Source: Antiquaquibacter oligotrophicus | GTDB lineage: Bacteria > Actinomycetota > Actinomycetes > Actinomycetales > Microbacteriaceae | Assembly (NCBI RefSeq): GCF_020535405.1 | Contig: NZ_CP085036.1 | Location: 868,001-932,000, forward strand | Direction: 5' to 3' | Length of the DNA: 64,000 nt | Shown here: positions 1-7,941 of the stretch, one piece after another | Layout of the letters: each line of letters begins with the position of its first letter | How positions within the stretch are numbered: position 1 is the first letter of the stretch | Notes under the pieces: generated by a model | Told to the model about the DNA's origin: nothing | The model's database searches: none | The model's input: the letters and a program-made list of their open reading frames with translations, nothing else | Translations under genes and position numbers: made by a program

Positions 1-124
1 TGAAGCCGACCGGTACGACGTGAATCGAGCCGTCTTTCGCGACGGTGGAGAGTGTTGCCAAGTGGTAATCGCTGAGAAACTGTCGGGCTTCGTCGGTCAG
101 ATGGACGGTAGTGAAGTCGCGCAC
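1..124 (-). CDS. PPOX-type (pyridoxamine oxidase-like / F420-dependent) protein, 5' part only
   Basis: Only the first 41 codons are in the window; the gene runs off the left edge. Starting from GTG at 124-122 the reading is open and gives VRDFTTVHLTDEARQFLSDY followed by HLATLSTVAKDGSIHVVPVG. That L-A-T-L-S-T-V then V-P-V-G pattern is the usual start of PPOX split-barrel flavin/F420 proteins. No ATG is in frame upstream. The gene is divergent from the PadR gene at 221, with about 97 bp between them. The substrate cannot be inferred from this fragment. Confidence 0.7.
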   Translation of the reverse strand, partial: MRDFTTVHLTDEARQFLSDYHLATLSTVAKDGSIHVVPVGF

Positions 125-165
125 ACCCCAGCATCCCACGCCCACCCGCCTCCCAGGTCAACGAT

Positions 166-191
166 GTATCGTTACGTATCGCTAGGTATCG
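166..191. promoter_or_regulatory. Three phased GTATCG repeats in the divergent PPOX/PadR promoter region
   Basis: GTATCG occurs at 166-171, 176-181 and 186-191, exactly 10 bp apart. The stretch also reads as an imperfect palindrome around GTATCGTTACGTATC. One-turn spacing beside an autoregulatory PadR-type gene suggests an operator; this is inference from position and repeat pattern. Confidence 0.4.
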
Positions 192-220
192 CCGGATGCC
201 GCGACGGGAAAGGACACGCC

Positions 221-745
221 ATGCGCACCACACCCCCCACCGGCTTCGATCTCTGGGAGAGCCTCGACGGCCTCCGCGAAGCCTTCGCCCCCAAGGTCGC
301 CGCACGAATGGGGCGCGGAGACATCCGCACCGCCATCCTCGTTGCCCTCCTCGAACAGCCCATGCACGGGTACCAAATCATCCAGGCCATCGAAGCGCGC
401 ACCAACGGCGCGTGGAAGCCAAGCCCCGGATCCATCTACCCCACGCTGCAGCTCCTCGCCGACGAAGGACTCGTCACCGCCGAGCAACAGGGCGAACGCA
501 AGGTGTACTCGCTCACCGAAAGCGGCCGCGCCGTCGCCGACGAATCGGCGGAAGGCCCCCTCCCCTGGGCGCCGCGCCGGTCGCGCGAATGGGAAGCGAA
601 GACGGAACTCCCCAAGGCGGGCGCCAAGCTCGCACAGGCCGCAGCGCAAGTCGCCCAGTCCGGAACACGCGACCAGCAGGACCGCGCCGTCGCCGTCATC
701 GACGAAGCACGGCGCAAGATCTACACGATCCTCGCCGAGGACTGA
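221..745 (+). CDS. PadR family transcriptional regulator
   Basis: The 174-aa protein has the PadR winged-helix core at about residues 28-100. It includes the signature pattern ILVALLEQPMHGYQIIQAI, then a wing reading SPGSIYPTLQLLADEGLV, then ERKVYSLTESGR. The C-terminal part is charged and helical, as expected for the dimerisation region. ATG at 221 follows a GGGAAAGGA ribosome site; the frame is open further left but lacks a comparable start. Four bases separate it from the ABC1-kinase gene, so the two are probably co-transcribed. The inducer is unknown. Confidence 0.85.
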   Translation: MRTTPPTGFDLWESLDGLREAFAPKVAARMGRGDIRTAILVALLEQPMHGYQIIQAIEARTNGAWKPSPGSIYPTLQLLADEGLVTAEQQGERKVYSLTESGRAVADESAEGPLPWAPRRSREWEAKTELPKAGAKLAQAAAQVAQSGTRDQQDRAVAVIDEARRKIYTILAED

Positions 746-749
746 GGGG

Positions 750-2444
750 ATGCCGAGCAGCGGCACAACTGAGCCGCCTGCCCTCCAACAACATCGCGCG
801 CGCTACCGGCGCATCATGCGCTTCGCGACGCGTGTGCTCGTGCAAGCGTGGTGGTTCGAACTCGTGCTCCCGCGTTTCGGTCTCGCGCGTTTCGCCGCGC
901 GGGGGCGAATCCCCCGCCTGCAGAAGGTCGCGCGACGCTTTCACGGTCTCGCCATCGAACTCGGCGGGCTGATGATCAAGGTCGGACAGTTCATGTCGTC
1001 GCGCCTCGACGTGCTCCCACCCGAGATCACTCGCGAGCTCGAGGGACTCCAAGACGAAGTCGCGCCCGAAGCGTTCGAGAGGATTCGTGCGCAGGCGGAA
1101 GCGGAGTTGGGGCTGTCACTCTCGGACGCGTTCGCCTCGTTCGACCCGGTGGCCATCGCCGCGGCATCCCTCGGCCAGGCCCACCGCGCGACACTGTCGG
1201 AGGGCCTCGCCGCCGATCTCGGTTTCACGGACGTTGTGGTCAAAGTCCAACGCCCCGGCATCGAATCGATCGTCGAGGTCGACCTCGCGGCCCTTCGGCG
1301 AGTGTCGCGGTGGCTCGCGCGTGTGCGCATCGTGTCATCGCGTGTCGATGCGCCAGCGCTGGTCGAGGAGTTCGCCGCGACGAGCCTCGAAGAGATCGAC
1401 TACCTGCACGAGGGCGCAAACGCCGAGCGTTTCGAGGCCGACTTCGCTGGGGATGCGCGAGTTGCCGCGCCGACGGTCGTGTGGGAGCGCACCACTCTGC
1501 GTGTTCTCACGCTCTCGGATGTCACGGCCATCAAGATCAGCGATGTCGCGGGCCTCACCGCCGCCGGCATCAACCCCGCGGAGGTAGCTCAGGAGCTCGC
1601 ACGCGCGACGTTCCAGCAGATCTTCGTCGCGGGCTTCTTCCACGCCGACCCGCACCCCGGCAACATTTTCGTCACCCCGGGGGCTACCGGCGAGCCCGGC
1701 GATTGGCGTCTCACCTACATCGACTTCGGGATGATGGGCGAGATCACCGACACCCTCCGCGCTGGGCTGCGTGACTTCATCCTCGCCGTCGTCGCCCGGG
1801 ACTCGCGCGCCCTCGTCGCCTCGCTCGAACGACTCGAAGTGCTCCTGCCGTCGACGGAGACGGACGAACTGGAGCGGGCCATGTCCGCCCTGTTCGACAG
1901 GTTCGGCGGCATGGGGGTAGCGGAGCTCCAACGGGTGGACCCCCGAGAACTCGAGGTCTTCGCGGCACGATTCGGGGAAACCATCCGTTCACTGCCGTTC
2001 CAACTGCCCGAGAACTTTCTCCTGCTCATCCGCACGATCTCGCTCATCTCCGGTGTCACGAGCGCACTCAACCGCGATTTCAACATGTGGGACGCCGTCG
2101 AACCCTTCGCGCGCACCGTGTTGAACCCCGGCACGGGCGCGTTGCGGGAGTTCGGTCAGCAAGCCGTGTCGTTCGCCTCAACACTCGCGCGGCTCCCCCG
2201 CCGCGTTGACGAACTGGCGGCGAGAGTCGAACGCGGACAAGTCGCCGTGCGCACCCCGGAACTGGACCGACGGATGCGCCTCCTCCAGCGCGCCGTCAGT
2301 CGGGTCGCTTCCGCCGTCGTCTTCTCGGCGCTGCTCATCGCGGGGGTGCTCCTGCGCCCGACGGACGAGGTGCTCGGCTGGGTGCTCATGGGCGCCTCGG
2401 TGGTGCCGCTCCTCCACGTTGTGCTGGGTGGTCGCGGGCGGTAG
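750..2444 (+). CDS. ABC1/AarF/UbiB family protein kinase-like protein
   Basis: The 564-aa protein belongs to the ABC1 (AarF/UbiB/ADCK) atypical kinase family. Visible motifs are the KxGQ-type segment MIKVGQFMSSR near residue 75, the catalytic-loop equivalent FHADPHPGN near 300, and YIDFGMMG near 324, which carries the metal-binding Asp. Two hydrophobic segments close the C-terminus (about 520-560), so it is probably membrane-anchored. In other bacteria members support quinone or lipid metabolism; the role here is not shown. ATG at 750 lies directly behind the PadR stop and an AGGGG ribosome site, making this the likely PadR-controlled gene. Confidence 0.85.
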   Translation: MPSSGTTEPPALQQHRARYRRIMRFATRVLVQAWWFELVLPRFGLARFAARGRIPRLQKVARRFHGLAIELGGLMIKVGQFMSSRLDVLPPEITRELEGLQDEVAPEAFERIRAQAEAELGLSLSDAFASFDPVAIAAASLGQAHRATLSEGLAADLGFTDVVVKVQRPGIESIVEVDLAALRRVSRWLARVRIVSSRVDAPALVEEFAATSLEEIDYLHEGANAERFEADFAGDARVAAPTVVWERTTLRVLTLSDVTAIKISDVAGLTAAGINPAEVAQELARATFQQIFVAGFFHADPHPGNIFVTPGATGEPGDWRLTYIDFGMMGEITDTLRAGLRDFILAVVARDSRALVASLERLEVLLPSTETDELERAMSALFDRFGGMGVAELQRVDPRELEVFAARFGETIRSLPFQLPENFLLLIRTISLISGVTSALNRDFNMWDAVEPFARTVLNPGTGALREFGQQAVSFASTLARLPRRVDELAARVERGQVAVRTPELDRRMRLLQRAVSRVASAVVFSALLIAGVLLRPTDEVLGWVLMGASVVPLLHVVLGGRGR

Positions 2445-2495
2445 CGCCCCCGATCGCCAGCCCGACCACGCTGGCCTGGGCATCCCTGCTATCCA

Positions 2496-2570
2496 AACGT
2501 TGCGGAGGATGACACGCCCTGCAGTGGCCCGCTGCATGCCCGCTCTCGGCGCGCCATCCTCCGCAACGTT
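2496..2570. repeat. Long inverted repeat (16-bp perfect arms)
   Basis: Arm AACGTTGCGGAGGATG at 2496-2511 is perfectly complementary to 2555-2570. The next several inner bases also pair imperfectly (ACACGCC against GGCGCGC). The 43-nt loop region is GC rich and there is no T-run, so it is not a standard terminator. It fills the gap downstream of the ABC1 gene and could be a dispersed palindromic element. Confidence 0.7.
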
Positions 2571-2646
2571 GTCGATCGGCAGGCACTCGCGTCCTAGACG
2601 GATGTCGGCTCCCTGGGGTAGACCTTTCAGGTGACCCCCATTTGGG

Positions 2647-2668
2647 GTTCACATCCTGTTCACGAAGT
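2647..2668 (+). promoter_or_regulatory. PHO-box-like direct repeat upstream of the secreted nuclease
   Basis: Two contiguous 11-bp units, GTTCACATCCT and GTTCACGAAGT, match the GTTCAC-N5 direct-repeat layout of actinobacterial PhoP boxes. They end about 110 bp before the nuclease start codon. The remaining bases of the 2445-2780 gap hold the inverted repeat at 2496-2570 and nothing else I recognise. Confidence 0.55.
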
Positions 2669-2780
2669 GGAAACGGCGCGTGCGCATCACCGACCTAGCG
2701 TGAAAGGTCAGGGGGATTCGCGCGGTGTCGCGCACGTCTGCCCCGTGGCAACAGCCGGTCGATCACACGAGGAGCGAAAC

Positions 2781-5700
2781 ATGTCACCCAGTCGATCCAT
2801 CAGAACCAGAGCCTGGTGCGTGGGGGTGATCGGGGCGGCCCTCATCGCCGCGCCCCTCGCTGCCGCGCCAGCGCACGCCGCTGAGACCGCGGTGTTCATC
2901 AACGAATTCCACTACGACAACGACGGAGCCGATGTCGGCGAAGCGATCGAAGTCGCGGCGGCACCCGGTACCGACCTCACGGGGTGGAGCATCGTGCTGT
3001 ACAACGGAAGCAACGGAGCCTCCTACGGCACGCTCCCCCTGAGCGGAACCGTCGGCGCGACCGCGACGGTCGTTGTGCCGGCCCCCGGAATGCAGAACGG
3101 CTCGCCGGACGGCCTGGCGCTGGTCAACGGAACCACCGTGGTCGAGTTCCTCTCCTACGAGGGAGTCATGACCGCGACCAACGGCCCGGCATCCGGAATG
3201 ACGAGCGTTGACGTAGGGGTCTCGCAGCCGTCCAACGCGCCCGTCGGCTCATCGCTGCAGCGCATCGGAACGGGGGATGTCGCATCCGCCTTCACGTGGA
3301 CGGGCCCGGCCACCAGCAGCTTTGGCACCATCAACAGCGGCCAGACCTTCGCGGGCATTTCCGGTCCGGAGATCGAGGAGCCCGGCCCCGCAGTCGAAGC
3401 CACCATCGCGGAGATCCAGGGGACCGGCAGCGAAAGCCCCTTCCACGGTGACCTCGTCATCACGACGGGTATCGTCACCGCAGCCTACCCGACGGGTGGG
3501 TACAGCGGGTACTTCATCCAGACCCAGGGCACGGGAACGATCGGCGAGGGCCACGCGGCATCCGACGCCGTCTTCGTCTACTCGCCGTCGACAGTCGGCT
3601 CCGTCTCGATCGGCGACCTCGTCGAGGTCACGGGAGAGGTCGACGAGTTCAACGGACTCACCGAGGTGATCGTCGAAAGCGCCGACGACCTCACGATCGT
3701 CGATGACAACCCCGCGACCGGTGTGACGCCGGCGGCGATCGCGATCCCCGGGACCGTCGAAGGGCGCGAAGCCCTTGAAGGAATGCTTCTCGCACCGCAG
3801 GGCGACTTCACCGTCTCGAACAACTACACGACCAACCAGTACGCAGACATCGGTCTCGCGGTGGGCACGGCCCCCCTCATCCAGCCGACGGAGATCGCTC
3901 GCCCCGGCACCGCGGAGTACGCGGCTGTGGTCGCCGACAACGCGGCCCGGGCGATCACACTCGACGACGGCGCCAGCATCGACTTCCTCATCGGAGACGC
4001 CCGTAACACGCCGCTCCCCTACCTCACGACCGACGTCATCTCCGTCGGGGCACCGGTGACGTTTACGTCGCCGATGATCTTCGACTTCCGCAACAACACC
4101 TGGAAGCTGCAGCCCACGACGCAACTCACCGTCGAGAACGCAGCGACCGTGCAGACGGCGGAATTCGGTGAGATTCGAGTCGACGAGCCCGAGGATGTCG
4201 GGGGCGATGTGAGCCTCGCAAGTTTCAACGTGCTCAACTACTTCACCACCACCGGCGACGAGCTCACGGGCTGCATCTACTACCGGGATCGCAACGACAA
4301 TCCCATCTCGGTTGACGAAGGATGCGACGCGCGCGGAGCCGCGAACGACGAGAACCTTGCGCGACAGCAGGTGAAGATCGTCGCCGCCATCAACGCGCTC
4401 GACGCGGACGTGGTCTCCCTCGCGGAAATCGAGAACTCGGCGGCGTTCGACACCAATCGCGACGAGGCCCTCAGCCACCTCGTGGATGCCCTCAACGCCG
4501 ACCTCGACGGCGAGGTGTGGGACTTCGTTCCCTCGCCCGCCGCGGTGCCCGCCGACGAGGACGTGATCAGGAGTGCGTTCATCTACCGCAGTGCGGCGAT
4601 CGCGCCGATCGGTGAGTCGAGCATCCTGCTGAACTCCCCTGCCTTCGGCAACGCACGCGAACCCCTCGCGCAAGCGTTCCGCCCGGTGGGCGGCGACGAG
4701 TCGACGACGTTCGTCGCCATCGCCAACCACTTCAAGTCGAAGAGCAGCGGAAGCGGACCGGATGCCGACCAGAACGACGGGCAGGGTGCATCCAATGCGT
4801 CCCGCGTCGCACAGGCACAAGCACTCGTAACATTCGCCGACCAGCAGGCCGCCGCGGCAGCAACCGACATGGTGTTCCTCACGGGTGACTTCAACGCGTA
4901 CACACAGGAGGACCCCATGAAGGTCTTCTACGACGCCGGATACACCGACCTCGGTTCGACCACGGGCGAGTACACGTATGCGTTCCAGGGCCGGGTCGGC
5001 TCGCTCGACCACATCATCGCCTCGCCGGCAGCGGCGGCCGCGGTGACGGGTGTCGACATCTGGAACATCAACGCGGGTGAGCCGGTGGCCCTCGAGTACA
5101 GCCGTTACAACTACAACGCGACGCTGTTCTACGACGAGTCGGTGTTCCGCTCGAGCGACCACGACCCCGTGATTGTCGGCCTGGATCTCACGAGCGACAC
5201 CGGGATCACCGTCGACCGCGTTGCCGGCGCCAACCGCTACGAGGTCGCGAGCAACATCTCGCAGGCCGCCTACCCGGAGACGGCGCCGGTCGTCTACGTC
5301 GCGAGCGGCGAGAACTACCCGGATGCTCTCTCCGCTGGCCCCGCGGCCGCGGCCGAGGGCGGCCCGCTCCTCCTCGTGCGCCCGAACGAACTGCCGACCG
5401 TGATCGCGAGCGAGATCGCACGGCTCCAGCCGTCGAAGATCGTTGTCGTCGGCGGGACCGCTTCGGTGAGTGAGGGTGTGTTCAACGACCTCGCGGCGCT
5501 CGCGGACGAAACGGTGCGCATCGCCGGAGCCAATCGCTACGAGGTGTCGCGCGCGGTCGCCGAGTACGCGTTCGGTGCAGCCGACGTGCCGCTCGTGTAC
5601 GTGGCGACGGGCGAGAAGTTCCCGGATGCTCTGGCTGCGGGTGGAGCCGCCGGTTCCCAGGGCGCGCCCGTCGTGCTGGTGCGAGGTTCGGCAACGGACC

Positions 5701-6113
5701 TCGACGCTGACACGGCGACGCTGCTGGCGGACCTCGGCACCAGCGACACACGCGTGCTTGGAGGCGAGGCATCCGTGACACCCGGCGTCTTCGAGGATGT
5801 CGCGGCCCTGACCACCGCGGTGCGCCTCGGCGGTGTCGACCGCTACGAGGCGGCGCGCTCGGTCAACGCTGATGCATTCGACGCGGCCGACCGTGCCTTC
5901 GTGGCGACGGGCGCGAACTTCCCGGATGCTCTCGCGGGCTCTGCGTGGGCGGCCTCGGCTGGCGCCCCGCTGTTCTTGGCGCCGGGCACGTGTGTGACCG
6001 CGGGTGTGTTGGCCGACTTCGAGTCGCTTGGGGTTGACCACGTGACACTCCTCGGTGGCGAGGCATCCCTCTACCCGGACGTGTTCGCACTCACGCCGTG
6101 CACCGGTAGATAA
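2781..6113 (+). CDS. ExeM/NucH-type extracellular nuclease with cell-wall-binding repeats
   Basis: The 1110-aa exported protein starts with a signal peptide (residues 1-33, cleaved near APAHA-AE). A lamin-tail-like domain (about 35-190, INEFHYDN) and an OB-fold-like region (about 205-450) follow. The endonuclease/exonuclease/phosphatase domain spans about 475-795, with LASFNVLNYF, GDFNAY and the catalytic SDHDP all present. Three CWB2 repeats (about 806-1110, each opening with a V-R/A-G-x-x-R-Y-E motif) should hold it on the wall. It probably degrades extracellular DNA for phosphate or nucleosides, which fits the PHO-box-like repeat. ATG at 2781 has an ACGAGGAG ribosome site and is preferred over the open frame upstream. 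Confidence 0.88.
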   Translation: MSPSRSIRTRAWCVGVIGAALIAAPLAAAPAHAAETAVFINEFHYDNDGADVGEAIEVAAAPGTDLTGWSIVLYNGSNGASYGTLPLSGTVGATATVVVPAPGMQNGSPDGLALVNGTTVVEFLSYEGVMTATNGPASGMTSVDVGVSQPSNAPVGSSLQRIGTGDVASAFTWTGPATSSFGTINSGQTFAGISGPEIEEPGPAVEATIAEIQGTGSESPFHGDLVITTGIVTAAYPTGGYSGYFIQTQGTGTIGEGHAASDAVFVYSPSTVGSVSIGDLVEVTGEVDEFNGLTEVIVESADDLTIVDDNPATGVTPAAIAIPGTVEGREALEGMLLAPQGDFTVSNNYTTNQYADIGLAVGTAPLIQPTEIARPGTAEYAAVVADNAARAITLDDGASIDFLIGDARNTPLPYLTTDVISVGAPVTFTSPMIFDFRNNTWKLQPTTQLTVENAATVQTAEFGEIRVDEPEDVGGDVSLASFNVLNYFTTTGDELTGCIYYRDRNDNPISVDEGCDARGAANDENLARQQVKIVAAINALDADVVSLAEIENSAAFDTNRDEALSHLVDALNADLDGEVWDFVPSPAAVPADEDVIRSAFIYRSAAIAPIGESSILLNSPAFGNAREPLAQAFRPVGGDESTTFVAIANHFKSKSSGSGPDADQNDGQGASNASRVAQAQALVTFADQQAAAAATDMVFLTGDFNAYTQEDPMKVFYDAGYTDLGSTTGEYTYAFQGRVGSLDHIIASPAAAAAVTGVDIWNINAGEPVALEYSRYNYNATLFYDESVFRSSDHDPVIVGLDLTSDTGITVDRVAGANRYEVASNISQAAYPETAPVVYVASGENYPDALSAGPAAAAEGGPLLLVRPNELPTVIASEIARLQPSKIVVVGGTASVSEGVFNDLAALADETVRIAGANRYEVSRAVAEYAFGAADVPLVYVATGEKFPDALAAGGAAGSQGAPVVLVRGSATDLDADTATLLADLGTSDTRVLGGEASVTPGVFEDVAALTTAVRLGGVDRYEAARSVNADAFDAADRAFVATGANFPDALAGSAWAASAGAPLFLAPGTCVTAGVLADFESLGVDHVTLLGGEASLYPDVFALTPCTGR

Positions 6114-6120
6114 GAGGTGA

Positions 6121-6161
6121 CACGAGGGGGCGGCGGGCGCGAGCCTGTCGCCCCCTTCGTG
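6121..6161 (+). terminator. Hairpin terminator after the nuclease gene
   Basis: CACGAGGGGGCG pairs with CGCCCCCTTCGTG with a single bulge, immediately after the stop codon at 6113. The T-run is short (GTGTTG), so termination strength is uncertain. Confidence 0.6.
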
Positions 6162-6180
6162 TTGCGGCTACCCTCGAGGC

Positions 6181-6534
6181 ATGCACCGGATCTTCGGGAT
6201 GCCCGTCGCAAGCGTCTACCCCCTCTACGTGCAGAAGCTCGAGCGCAAGGGCAGGACCCAGGCCGAACTCGACGAGGTCATCCGCTGGCTGACCGGCTTC
6301 ACCGATGCCGAGATCGCCGGGCACCTCGCAGCTCAGACGACATTCCAGGACTTCTTTGCGGCGGCCCACCTCAACCCGCACGCCGACCTCATCACGGGTG
6401 TGATCTGCGGCGTGCGCGTCGAACACATCGAGGACCCCCTCATGCAGAAGATCCGCTACCTCGACAAACTCGTCGACGAGCTCTACAAGGGCAAACCCAT
6501 GGAGAAAGTGCTCCGGATGCCCGTGGGCGCGTAG
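6181..6534 (+). CDS. DUF2200 domain-containing protein
   Basis: The 117-aa soluble protein matches DUF2200 over its whole length. Recognisable segments are the opening MHRIFGMPVASVYPLYVQK, then KGRTQAELDEVIRWLTGF, and an ending with KIRYLDKLVDELYKGK and MEKVLR. Function is unknown. It stands alone behind a terminator, and its stop is only 20 bp before the first copy of the 58-bp palindromic repeat, so it appears to be the last backbone gene before the accessory segment. Confidence 0.85.
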   Translation: MHRIFGMPVASVYPLYVQKLERKGRTQAELDEVIRWLTGFTDAEIAGHLAAQTTFQDFFAAAHLNPHADLITGVICGVRVEHIEDPLMQKIRYLDKLVDELYKGKPMEKVLRMPVGA

Positions 6535-6553
6535 CGCGCTGCCCCTGCTGCAG

Positions 6554-6611
6554 CGAGTGCTGCCAAACGGTCGCTAAAACGACCCGCAGAGCAGCCATAT
6601 GGCATCACTCG
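6554..6611. repeat. 58-bp palindromic repeat, copy 1
   Basis: Begins CGAGTGCTGCCAAACGGTCG and ends GCCATATGGCATCACTCG. The ends are imperfect inverted repeats (CGAGTGxTGCCA against TGGCATCACTCG). A second copy of identical length and orientation lies at 11339-11396, so the pair brackets the accessory segment. No coding potential is apparent. Confidence 0.75.
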
Positions 6612-6806
6612 GCGTGACATGAAGTCGACTGCGCATTGATGTGACGCGCCTGGGTGACTCCGCGAAGCTCTTCAATGTGCGTGCACCAGGGAGGCACTGC
6701 TGTCGGTGGGAGTTGACCGGCCACGAACCTGCGTGCGGCGTGGCTGGCGGCCTCTTCAGATGATGAAATCCCTGTGAGAACCACAGAACCGCGCAACCGA
6801 CGCATG

Positions 6807-7262
6807 TCAGTCGCGCGTGTACTCGGCCACAACCTCATCATCCGGGTCGCCGACGTAGAAGCTAATCGAGTCGCGAATCCTGTTCAGCCAGCCCTGCCGC
6901 GAACCATTAAACGAATCCGGATCATCAATATCGAATCTAATCTCCGAGGCACTATTGACGAGGTCGATAGTGCCAGTGATGTCGGCGATCTCATTTGAGC
7001 CGATTCCGTCGCTCCATGAAGAGTTCTCGCGAGCGTGACCGAAGGGAAAAAACTCCTGCGGGGCATTCTCTAGTGTGAACGAGTTGTCACGTGAAATCGA
7101 CAGTTCGGATGTGTGCCCGGTGGGAGCCACGTAAGTCCAAGTGCCTACTACCTCTTGCAGTTCAATCTCGCGAGAATCAAGGAACGAGCAGGCCGTCAGG
7201 GTCGATATTAGAACGGCGATCGCGAGGATCCCGCCGAGGCGAGTATGGCCTTGATGCATCAT
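6807..7262 (-). CDS. Predicted lipoprotein, family not recognised
   Basis: The 151-aa protein opens with a type II signal peptide ending in the lipobox LTAC (Cys25). The mature part is acidic and starts ELQEVVGTWTYVAPTGHTSE, a pattern of lipocalin-like or META-like small lipoproteins; I cannot assign it to either. Start candidates are tandem ATGs at 7262 and 7259, with GGGG just upstream; the frame extends further but the signal peptide fits these. It stands alone in the accessory segment, with base composition less GC rich than the flanking genes. Between 6612 and 6806 I see no convincing gene. Confidence 0.6.
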   Translation of the reverse strand: MMHQGHTRLGGILAIAVLISTLTACSFLDSREIELQEVVGTWTYVAPTGHTSELSISRDNSFTLENAPQEFFPFGHARENSSWSDGIGSNEIADITGTIDLVNSASEIRFDIDDPDSFNGSRQGWLNRIRDSISFYVGDPDDEVVAEYTRD

Positions 7263-7436
7263 GCCCCGATCCAATGGGAAATACCGCACGAGATTCAACT
7301 TAGTGCGCACGAAATGCGCGATGGTCCAGGAGCCTACGCCCGCCGGGGATCGCGCGGCAGAGGCATATCAGCGACGATCTCTCGAGTCAGCGGAGAAGGT
7401 GCTGCGCTGCCTCTCGCAAAGGCGACGCCTTACGTC

Positions 7437-7461
7437 GTGCCCCTGGAGGGACTCGACGCCC
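7437..7461 (-). pseudogene. Orphan 3' end fragment of a tRNA-Arg-like gene
   Basis: The plus-strand string GTGCCCCTGGAGGGACTCGA is repeated exactly at 7614-7633, where it is the acceptor and T-loop end of the split tRNA-Arg(CCT). Here the T-stem no longer pairs properly and no anticodon arm follows. It may be debris from an earlier integration at the same tRNA. Confidence 0.55.
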
Positions 7462-7584
7462 CACCGGCACGGCCGCCACGTCGCGGTAAGCCGCAAGTGC
7501 AAGTGACTGCGAAGCGCGACCCGTCGGAACCGGCGGGGCGGGGACCCCCGGCATCCGAGGGGCCACCCACCGGCACGATGTGAA

Positions 7585-7604
7585 AAGCCGCCCGCAGGCG
7601 GCTT
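7585..7604 (-). terminator. Intrinsic terminator of the host tRNA-Arg(CCT)
   Basis: An 8-bp perfect stem, AAGCCGCC with GGCGGCTT around a CGCA loop, is followed on the minus strand by a short T-run. It sits 11 bp beyond the tRNA 3' end at 7615, which supports that fragment being the original chromosomal tRNA gene. Confidence 0.7.
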
Positions 7605-7614
7605 CTCACATTCG

Positions 7615-7658
7615 TGCCCCTGGAGGGACTCGAACCCCCAACCCTTTCCTTAGGACGG
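7615..7658 (-). pseudogene. tRNA-Arg(CCT), 3' half (split by integrative element; includes attL core)
   Basis: Reading the minus strand, 7658-7615 gives the second half of the anticodon arm, the variable region, a T-arm with TTCGAGT, and the acceptor end CAGGGGC plus discriminator A. No CCA is encoded. Joined at the shared 15-bp core to the 5' half at 11261-11303 it forms a 72-nt tRNA with a 7-bp acceptor stem (GCCTCTG/CAGGGGC, one G-U) and anticodon CCT. The interruption falls in the anticodon arm. Confidence 0.8.
7644..7658. repeat. attL core (15-bp direct repeat)
   Basis: CTTTCCTTAGGACGG occurs here and exactly again at 11261-11275. It covers the anticodon loop and 3' anticodon stem of tRNA-Arg(CCT), a common crossover site for tyrosine recombinases. 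Confidence 0.8.
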
Positions 7659-7941
7659 TCACGATCGCGAAACAAGAGATTGCAATCCATCGCAGTCTCT
7701 AGGCCGAGATCCGCGGGAATACGGGATTGTTGGACAGTTTTGGTCGCGCGGATTGCAAGCGATTGAAGGGGATTGCCACGGCTGTTGCCCCACGTTTGCC
7801 CCACGTTCTGCCCCACGCCGGAGATACGAGGATGTCGCCTCAACGGAGCAGCGCTGGTCTTCGAGTGGCACGCAGAAAGCCGGTTCCGCTAATCCGGACT
7901 CGTCTGCGGATAGAGTTTGGGGAATTCCCGAAGGAGATTCA
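7659..7941. other. Left end of the element: non-coding, integrase-side remnant
   Basis: Apart from the repeats at 7786-7817 I see only a minus-strand frame reading VGQNVGQTWGN. It resembles the right-end frame VGQTWGRVEETPW near 11174-11214. Both arise because the TGCCCCACG repeats encode GQTWG on the minus strand, so this may be an integrase C-terminal remnant or simply the repeats. Confidence 0.4.
7786..7817. repeat. Arm-type repeats, left end (three TGCCCCACG)
   Basis: TGCCCCACG lies at 7786-7794, 7797-7805 and 7809-7817, spaced 11-12 bp, about one helical turn. The right end carries two copies at 11195-11214. Repeats of this kind flanking an att core are typical of integrase arm-binding sites. 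Confidence 0.6.

Larger units (their letters stand above)
7263..7614. other. Gene-poor stretch with tRNA debris and a terminator
   Basis: Open frames here have no ribosome site and look unlike real proteins. The recognisable contents are a second copy of a tRNA 3' end (7437-7461) and the terminator of the split tRNA-Arg (7585-7604). Confidence 0.5.

Noticed and set aside
50-80. Resemblance to the 58-bp repeat (GAGTGTTGCCA...TCGCT) near the window start
   Set aside because: It falls within the PPOX coding sequence (LATLSTV) and the similarity stops after about 11 bases.
3249-6041. 930-codon minus-strand open frame opposite the nuclease gene
   Set aside because: GC-rich shadow frame: Arg/His/Val-heavy, no ribosome site, and the plus-strand protein has clear domains.
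6605-6841. 78-codon minus-strand frame downstream of the lipoprotein
   Set aside because: No ribosome site, overlaps the repeat end, and shows no recognisable motif.
7245-7583. 112-codon plus-strand frame in the tRNA debris region
   Set aside because: It runs through the tRNA 3' fragment and has unnatural composition.
7430-7843. Minus-strand frame with VGQNVGQTWGN as an integrase gene
   Set aside because: No tyrosine-recombinase catalytic residues; the GQTWG words are produced by the TGCCCCACG repeats. At most a C-terminal remnant.
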